Origin: Adineta vaga
Taxonomy: Eukaryota; Rotifera
Direction of reading: 5' to 3'
NCBI GenBank assembly: GCA_021613535.1
Contig: CP075496.1
Span: 4,588,001 to 4,652,000 of the forward strand
DNA length: 64,000 nucleotides
The notes under the pieces were generated by a model. The model was not told the DNA's origin, made no database searches, and saw only the letters and a program-made list of their open reading frames with translations. Each line of letters starts with the position of its first letter. Position 1 is the first letter of the stretch. A program made the position numbers and the translations under genes. Positions 54,701-64,000 of this stretch are shown here, piece after piece.

Positions 54701-57700
54701 TGAAGCATTTCTTTTTTTTTGTCAATATTAATTTCTAGATCTTCCTATCCTAACCATTTTGAACGATCAATTATTTTTGTTTTCTTGTTAGTTGAAAAGT
54801 AAGCAAATTATTTACAATTTACTGTACATCAATTACATTCATATTCGAATGTTTTCAACGGATGAAAATTATCAACATTATCCTATAATTAAACAATCGA
54901 AAGTACGAAAATTATGTAGATATGCATCATCGATCAGTAGTAATGGAAGTGGAAGTTCAGTAAATAATTCTCCAAATAGTAGTAAACAAAAACTTTTCTA
55001 TCATAATGGTGATACCGATGATGGTTATGCAAGTTTTACTACGACAAGTACACTCTTAGGTAGTAATAATAGTTCAACATTACATAGAGATGATAGTTTA
55101 TATTATACATCTGGTTCGGAAGGTTTATTATCGAGAAAACCATCATTATTATCACGAACTGTTGCTGAAAGTGAATCAGATAAATCACAACTCTCTGATG
55201 ATGATGATTTAGAAGATTTAGTCGATTGGTCTTCATTGAATCAACAAGTTCGAACACTTGTTTCTCGTTTTGATAAGTGGCTTCATAATCCATTGCCTGA
55301 TCGTTGTATACCTATTAAAAAATCTTATGTTGAACATGCATATCCTGTTTTACAACGGCGAACATCTTCCATTCCTCTAGCGATTAATTTAGCCACTGAC
55401 GATACACATCAACTTTCAAATCAATCAAATTATGCTGTTAATTTTGTACAAAATAATTATACTACTAGACAAAAATCGAATCTTTCACAGAAAAGTGCGC
55501 AATCCCATGTACATTTCAATCTTCACACTGAACAGGTTTAAATTTCAACATGTTAATGACATTTCTTTAAATAATTCTTATATTTCTTAGCTTCAACATT
55601 GTACAACATGTTCAAGACTTATTCAATTAACTTCTGCAATAAATACACAACGACTTTCCATAACATGTCCTTATTGTGAACAAATTTATTGTAGTAAAAT
55701 ATGTCAAAAATCCGACTGGCCTATACATAAACGTCAATGTCGTCTTGCTAATTCGTATTCATGTTGTGGACATATCTTATATTTAATGAAAAGTAATATA
55801 TGTGTATTAAAACGTTTAAGTACATTAGCATCAAGTGGATATTTATCATCAGGACGTGGTGCAACATTACTCTATTTTGATAATATGAAAGAAGCTGATC
55901 TTTATGTTCAATCAGATACCATTGAAAATACACGTTTAATGGCTATTTATTGGGCATTAACTGATGAAAAAACAACACCTGCGATAGAAAATCTTCGTAC
56001 AACAGAATATGAACATTTGAAAACACTTTGCATGAAATATGATCCGAGTACGGAATTTGTTTGTCATGTCACTATACGAGTTGATGGTGGAGAGAAAAGT
56101 AAGGATACAATTTGAAGTATTTTATGAAATTTATTCTTTCAATTGAATAGATATATCATCTAATACATGTGTTAGTCGAACGATTGTTTATAAACTAGTA
56201 AAAAGTCCATTGAATTATCAAGAAAATCTACATTCATCTTCAGATTCATATCCAACTTTATATCTAACATCATTAAATTATGATCATGCAACTGAAGATC
56301 ATCATCATATGCGTCAAGTCTTTTTTGCTAAATTACAAGTTGAATTACGTGAACGTGGAATTGAAATTGAACAACATTATCCTGAATTGTATCATAAATT
56401 ATGTGATTATATATCAACAAATTCTAATCAAGAATATGTTCTACCATTTACACCTATATGTTTATTTATGAAACATCGACATACTCAACAATTATTTATG
56501 TGTGTTATTACACCCGAATCTGAACCAGATCGTTCATGGTTACTTGATCGTTGTTTAATTGAAAGACAATTGACTCATATGAATAACTGATTTTCATAGA
56601 TTTAAAACAGAAATATACATACATACATATATATTTTTAGACTCTAATAAACAATTTGATAGTATATAAAATAATATGCCTATAGTGAGCAATTATTTCT
56701 TCTTTCTTCTCGCGACTGTATTTGTTTAGCTGATATGGCAAGACAGATTAGTTGACGTCGTTAATTCAAGCAAAACTTCTTTTGAAAGAATAGTTATTTA
56801 CTGATGTGGTAATAAATGTCTTCAGGTGAAATATATTGAACTATTAAAAGACATGTATTAATGATTAGATTCATTTTTCTCTCAAGTATTTGTTGATAGA
56901 AGACTATATACTATACATAAGAGAATAAGTAACAGAAATGATATTTGAACAAAGATTGTATGACACAATTGTCGTTATTTATTAATTCATTATTTATCGT
57001 TGATTTCGATCTTTCAAAAAAAAAGCGTTTTTATCTTAATGACTTTTTATTAACTTTTACAGTCTGTAAGAGAATTTTATGAAAAGCAAGATTTATTGGT
57101 TTCATGAAGCCTTTTTCTTGCTCACTAAGTGTATTGATTTTTTTTTGTTGACAATCATTCATTGGATTCGTTTTAATTAGTAATCAATGTTATAATTTAA
57201 GAAATGATTTTTACTTTTGTCTATGGAAAATAGTCATGATAAATTGATGAGATTCGTCGTTTATAATCATAGTTGATGGCTAAGAGAAAAACAATCTTTT
57301 GAAATATATGTGTATGACGAAGTATCGCCTACGAATTTGTTAAAGATGAATTTAATGAACTTAATGGTGTGATTACATATCGATGTGCCTTTCATAAATA
57401 CAGAAGAAAATATCATATATATATCGATAACAACAATATAATGTTAGAATTATGAGAGAGAGAGAGAGAGAAAGGAATAGAATATTTACAAGTTTGATGA
57501 ACTCAACCTTCTCCATACTTCTAAAACAGAGTATCGTCTTATAAGATGAATAATTAAATAGCAACGAACAAGAAAGAACATTTGTTTGTCATTTTAGAAC
57601 ATTATGAATTATTATCGTTTACAAATGAAACATCGACTTTATTTACTAGTATTGATCATTACATTGTTTCAATGTATGTTTGAGAAAAGATTTCTTACAA

Positions 57701-60700
57701 TGATTTTCTATTTTATTTTTATATTCTAGCAATTCAAAGTCAATGTTCAGGCGGAATATGGCCTATACAAGACACGAATATTGGTTCATTTACTATTTCA
57801 TGGAGATATAATATGGCTTCAAATACTGTTCAATTTATTATTGAAGGTAAATTTATCATTTCATATTAACTTTCAATTCATTTGTTCTCTCGTGAAATAT
57901 TAGGAAAAGCAATCGACAGTATTAATCTTGCATCTACTTATATTGCACTTGGATGGTCGGATACAGCACCAACTATGGTGTGTGCTTCTCACTTTCAAAT
58001 TGAAGTTTTTATTAAAATAATTATTCTTTTCTGCATGTCTTTAGAATAATATGGATGTTGCGATGTACTTTCTTGGAACTCAGATAGTTCAAGATCGGTA
58101 TGTTTTGTTTTGTCATTATGATAATACATATCATACTTTTTTTTTATAGATATTCTCGTAGTCATGCTGTACCGACGATTGATAATCAACAAGATTTTTG
58201 TGTTATTCGTACGAATACTACGGATAAAAATATCTATGTAGCATTTGAACGTTTCGTAACAACAGGAGATTCAAATGATATTAGTTTTATTTCAAATCTC
58301 TATTTAATGTTCTCTATCGGATCGTATACATTCACTAATAGTTACAATCCTCAACAACATTTCTATCGTATTCCCTATCAAACAAGTATTAATCTAATTA
58401 GTTGTATATCAAGTAAATAAAATATATTTTTCTATTGAAAAAGAAAAAAAACAAAATCTATATACTACTTTCTAATTTAGATGGTTGTTTAACAACAAGT
58501 TGTCTCATTCCATCTTGTCCATGTTTACAACAAATAACAACGGGTTCTGCACAATGTGTTTGTTTTCCACCATCATCATGTATTTCAGGTTCAACAATAA
58601 CACCCCGTACAACAACATCGATACCAGTTGGAATTCAACCTGTCTCAACATCGATTACGGGTTCATGTCAAAATCAAACGAATCCATGTTCATCAAATGG
58701 AATATGTATTCAAACATCAACAACACAATATACATGTCAATGCAAAAATAATTATACAGGTGTATTTTGTCAAACAACATTAGGAGAAAATAATATCATT
58801 CTGGCAAATTTATGTCAATGTCAAAATGGAGGTACCTGTTTAGCAAATGGAACTTGTTTATGTAGTAGTCTTTTTCGAGGAAAATTTTGTCAAATAAGTA
58901 TGATGAATTGACTATTTATATACATATGTATATATTCATTAGATACATGAATTTTAGATAATCCTTGTATTACTTATTGTCGAAATAATGGTGCTTGTTC
59001 AGTTGCTTGTACGGATACAACATGTGCTACACCAGTGTGTACTTGTGGAAGTGATAGTACTGGTGTACAATGTGAAACAACTGTGGATGGACCGTGTCAA
59101 ACAAGTACATGTTTAAGTGGAAATTGTGTAACACTATCAAATGGAACAACACAATGCCAATGTAATAGTGGATATTTTGGAAGTCGTTGTAATTTGAGTA
59201 AGAAAGAAAGAAAGAAAATAATATGAATTAAAACAAAAGTTGAGAAAATATTTGTTTTCATATAGTCAATAGTTGTCTATCAAATCCATGTAATCAAGGT
59301 ACTTGTTTAGCATCATCAAATTGTCAAGGTGTCCTCTGTAGTTATTCATGTCTTTGTCCAACTGGTATAACAGGTTAGTATTTTGCATATTTTAATCTAT
59401 GTATTAAACAACAAATCAAATAGGTACAAATTGTGAAAATGGTAATAATCCATGTGTCAGTAATCCATGTCAAAATAAAGGTACTTGCCAACAATCAGCG
59501 AATAGATATACATGTAAATGCGCATTACCATATGGTGGAACACATTGTGACTTAATTATTAATGTTTGTACGCCAAATCCTTGCTTTAATAATGGTGAAT
59601 GTGTTCGAAGTAGTGATATACAAGATGGTACATATCGATGTAATTGTCAAAATGGTTTTATTGGTGCAAGTTGTGAATATGGTATGGAACATGAAATTCT
59701 ATATAAACAAAAGAATATTTTGTAGATCGAGATTTTTTCTAAGAAGAGTTTTGTTTCTATAACTTTAGTAAGTGGTTGTATATCATCACCGTGTCGAAAT
59801 GGTGGTCAATGTATTTCATCGACTACAAATTGTTCGTTGACAACATGTCCTGCAAGTTGTAAATGTTTAAATGGTACAACTGGTGTTTATTGTGAACAGC
59901 AAAGTATTTCATGTTTGACACAATCGTGTTTAAATGGTGGTATATGTTCTACAAATCCTACAACTAATATTTCTTACTGTCAATGCCTGTCAAATACTAC
60001 TGGTGTTCGGTAAGATGAAATTATTAGTAAATATCCTTTAAAATAATTCACATTATTGTTATTTTAGTTGTGAAACAATTGTCCCAATATGTACGAATAC
60101 AACATGTTCGAATAATGGCGTTTGTTATATCGATGCATCAGGAGGTAATAATCTATTACGATGCATATGTTTGTCGGGATATGCCGGTCAAAATTGTGAA
60201 ATATCAATCAATTCATTGAATTTATGTTCATCAAATCCTTGCGGATATAATGGTACCTGCATTCCAACATCAAATTCATCATACTATTGTATGTGTTCAA
60301 ATGGTGCAGCTGGATCATCATGTAGTTTAAGTAAATTTTAATTCTCGAGAGCTACAAACAATCTAATTGATATGTATTTATTTTAGCTACACTAACATCT
60401 TGTGATAATTCTCCTTGTCATTATTTAGCAACTTGTCAACCAATAACAAACAGCGTTCCGAAAAGTTATGAATGTATTTGTCCAGATTATTTAACTGGTG
60501 ATCGATGTCAATATGTAAATAATTGTCAAAAACAACCATGTTATAATCAAGGTACTTGTATACCATTGGGTCCACAAAACAATTTCATGTGTTTATGTCA
60601 ACGAGGATTTGGACATTATGATTGTTCGATATGTATGTTATTTTACAATGAGATTTTTCTTCCTCTCAAACAAAAATATCTAATTTTGATATCATAGATT

Positions 60701-63700
60701 TGGGTTTATCATGTAGTGCAACTGTTTGCTTAAATGGTGGAACATGTGATTTTAATAGTACTAATATTCGATGTATTTGTCCATCTGGTTTTACAGGAGC
60801 ACGTTGTGAATGGAGTAAGAAGCGAAAAAAGACATTTTTCGATTGAATAAAGATGGAAATAATTCTTAGATTCAGTTTGTTCATCAGATACATGTCTAAA
60901 TGGTGGAACATGTAGACAGACTGCAGCTACAATGGCAGAATGTTTATGTCCAAATGGTTTCACTGGTCCAACATGTGGTTTACGTATGAACGATGTTTTT
61001 GATCAAAAAATAGTTACCACATTTATATATTTTCAGGTGATTCTTGTGTTAACTTTCCATGTAAAAATGGTGCGGCTTGTACGACATTACTGACTGAAAC
61101 AGGTAACAATTGGTCAGCATATCGATGTGTTTGTCCACCGGGACGTTTTGGAGAAAATTGTGATACACGTAAGACCGATAGATATGAATAGATTGTTGCT
61201 TTAATTTTGATTTTTCTTTGTCATATAGCAATTACATCCTGTGCTAGTATTCTCTGTCCAACAAATAAAATTTGTAGTGAACAAGCCACAGGACCTGTAT
61301 GTACATGTTCAGGAAATAAAGTCGGTACATTTTGTCAATATGGTAGGTAGACAAATATTTATTCCTATATATTTGAAAGATGTATTTCACTTGAGTAGAT
61401 ATCGATAGGCTTGAATTTTTGAGAATACTAAATTATTCAAACGAACCTTCCAATTCACTTACGTTTGTTTAGAGAATCCATGTGCAGTTTCATCATCAGT
61501 ATTCTGTCAAAATGGTGGCACATGTGTTTCATCAAATACAGATCCTCCCATAGCTAGTTGTCTATGTCGTACAGGTTTCACCGGTTCTCAATGTAATACA
61601 ATTATACAAAATGATCCGTGTGGTAGTAGTCCATGTGAAAATCGTGGCTATTGTGCATTATCAATGAGTAATGCAACATTTTCATGCATTTGCCGTTCCA
61701 ATTATACCGGTAGTCAATGTGAAAGAAGTGAGAAAAACATATTTCTTTTCCATCGAATTCATGCTTTACCTTTATTTAAATGTTCTTCTCAGCGAATCCA
61801 TGTGTATCATCTCCTTGTTTGAATGGAGCAGTTTGTCAAAGTCAATGGAATACAAAAAATACATGGTTTACATGTAGTTGTGTTGAAACATTTACTGGAA
61901 CAAGATGTGAAACATCATTACTCAATCCATGTGGTGGATTATGTATGAATGGGTATATACATCTCAACTCTTCTCAACTCAATAAATTCATTTCTTTTTT
62001 TTTCTCTCTCTCTCTCTCTTGCTCTCTTTTCAGAAGCCCGTGTGTTAATGGTGTTTGTGTATGTCCTGAACAATATCTAGGAACATATTGTGGATATAGT
62101 AAGTTATTTCTTCTTTCCACGAAATATCTTTAATTATTATTTGTATCGGCTAGCTAATCCATGTCAAAGTTCAATATGTCGAAATGGTGGTCTTTGTGTA
62201 TCAATATATAATTCGACGGGTGTCTCATTTACATGCACTTGTCCACCTCAATACACTGGTCAATATTGCGAAACATATCTAGTTGCACAAACGTCAAATG
62301 CCTGTATTTTACCGTGCTACAATGGAGGTTCTTGTGTTAATGGTCTCTGTATGTGTACATCACAATACGTTGGACCTTCATGTCAATATGGTAAACGAAT
62401 ATTTACGATAAGAAACGAAAATCTTTTCTTTTACAAATTTGTTTTTCTAGAAAATCCGTGTATTAAAAATAATCCATGTTTAAACAGTGGTACCTGTTTT
62501 GGTCGCTATCATTTAAATGGAACTTTATATACCCAATGTTTTTGTTTACAAGGATATACAGGAACGAATTGCGAAGGTTTGATAAATGTTTTTTACGGAT
62601 AATATATGTCTGATCCGTTTTATTTAGCATCCATTTGTTCGTTAACATCCTGTAATGGAGGTAATTGTACGGCAGTTCAAAATACTTTTATATGTTCATG
62701 TCCAACTGGAAAAGTTGGTGATCGTTGTCAAGTAAAAATTCTCCTTTCAAATTATTCTTTTGTTTCATCATGATGATCATCATTTATATTTTAGTACACT
62801 GATGTTTGTGCAAGTAATCCATGTCCGTCAACAGAACGATGCGAACAGAATGGTAGTATCTATCAATGTATGTATTAGCTGGATCTCTAAAAAAAAAGAA
62901 TGATCTCTACGTTCAAATTCCATAGGCGTTTCGTGCTATGATAAAAGTATATACTGTTCAATGTACCAAAATCGTCGTGAATATTGCACTAATCTTTATG
63001 CTATTTTAATCAACGACAGTTATTATTCAACACTTGAAGCATGTCCACTTTCATGTGGTCAATGTGTAGCTACACAAAATTTAAGTGATCGAAGTTCTGA
63101 TGTTATAATCGAAAATGATGAAAGTTATACAAGCGAATTCACAACTACTACTTCAAGTTCATCAACAACGACAGTCTCCAGACCAAATATTATCTTTTCA
63201 CGAGAAGAAAAATGTATTGATCGACTACAGAATTGTGCAGAACAAAAAGCATTGGGTTTTTGTGGTATTCTCAATGCAAAATACCCGGATGATTGTGCTG
63301 AAACATGTCATCCAGTTTGTAAAACAAATTTCTAATACATTTAACTTATTTTTTTTCTTTTAAAACAACCCTTGATTTAGTTACAACATTCAAGAATAAA
63401 TATTTTATCAAATAATCATTCTCGAGCAGTTTAACTTAGTGAAATATTCAGTACAGAAATGCAGCAGCGTGGCGCAGTGGAAGCGTGCTGGGCTCATAAC
63501 TCAGAGGTCGGTAGATCGAAACTACTCGCTGCTACTATCTCTTTTTTTTCTTTCCTCTCGCTGTATGTCTAAGCAATAAACTTACGAAAGGCAAAGAAAA
63601 AGAATTGTTCTTATTGCTATGAAATCTACGAATTGAGATAATGATTAATCTCAAATAACATTAATGATTTTACCAATAGTTACAATCAAAACTAAACTAG

Positions 63701-64000
63701 TCTACACTAAATAAATAGAAACCTTATCATTTCTATGACTAACAAAATAAACTGATTCTTTCGAAATCGTTTATTCTGTCATATCAATGTACTTAATCAA
63801 TGGTAACTAAAATAAAATTGACCGTGGCTTCATTCGAACTTTTTTACGTACAAGACTAAAATAATCTTCGAAAAAATATCCTATTTTAATGATAAATTGA
63901 ATAAATAATCAGATTAACAATAATCAAAATTTCGAAAAAGTTCTTCAAGATTCGACTATTTGTTTTCGATGTAAGACGATCACCAAACCACATTATATTA

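Overview
This is an animal nuclear genome fragment. It is AT-rich, with compact multi-exon genes, many GT..AG introns of about 45-70 nt and short intergenic gaps. The gene set is metazoan: caudal homeobox, c-Myb-type Myb, myosin VII, SIRT6, NECAP, an FMRFamide-type GPCR and EGF/Kunitz secreted proteins. Base composition, the small introns and frequent splice-acceptor signals just before start codons fit a bdelloid rotifer (Adineta/Rotaria-like). That assignment is inference, not a marker-based identification.

Layout. 1-5.9 kb: a mucin-like type I membrane protein (+) with about 31 copies of a 63-bp repeat. 6.1-7.5 kb: a single-exon GPCR (-). 7.5-11.8 kb: no gene recognised. 11.8-15.0 kb: minus-strand cluster of an ACOT13-like thioesterase, decaprenyl diphosphate synthase subunit 1 (PDSS1), and an intronless NECAP gene lying inside PDSS1 intron 1 on the same strand. 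15.6-24.4 kb: myosin VII (+). 25.2-29 kb: a MARF1-like LOTUS-domain gene (-) with several reading-frame lesions. 29.2-30.7 kb: a caudal/Cdx homeobox gene (-). 33.4-39.6 kb: three closely packed minus-strand genes, SH3BP5, a SIRT6 gene whose last exons encode phosphomevalonate kinase in frame, and R1R2R3 Myb. 40.1-44.5 kb: a multi-EF-hand protein (-). 45.7-48.7 kb: an unassigned C2H2/AT-hook protein (+). 49.5-51.4 kb: inositol-3-phosphate synthase (+). 51.7-53.4 kb: a two-Kunitz secreted protein (-). 54.7-56.6 kb: a MYND-like, AJM1-like protein (+). 57.6-63.3 kb: a DOMON/EGF/ShK secreted protein (+). 63.46 kb: an initiator tRNA-Met.

The most notable item is the SIRT6-PMVK gene. Seven exons join with matching phases into one 457-codon frame that puts a sirtuin 6 deacylase upstream of a mevalonate-pathway kinase. 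Two proteins that touch isoprenoid synthesis (the PMVK domain and PDSS1, the ubiquinone side-chain synthase) occur within about 23 kb. A second theme is transcript architecture. At least eight genes have a polypyrimidine-AG acceptor 0-20 nt before the ATG, and two same-strand pairs are only 100-143 bp apart. This is compatible with spliced-leader trans-splicing and operon-like units. The MARF1-like and mucin-like genes carry small frame disruptions, while the exons I joined codon by codon in ACOT13, PDSS1, Cdx, SIRT6-PMVK and INO1 are intact. All exon structures were assembled by eye from splice signals, phase and homology, without transcript data.
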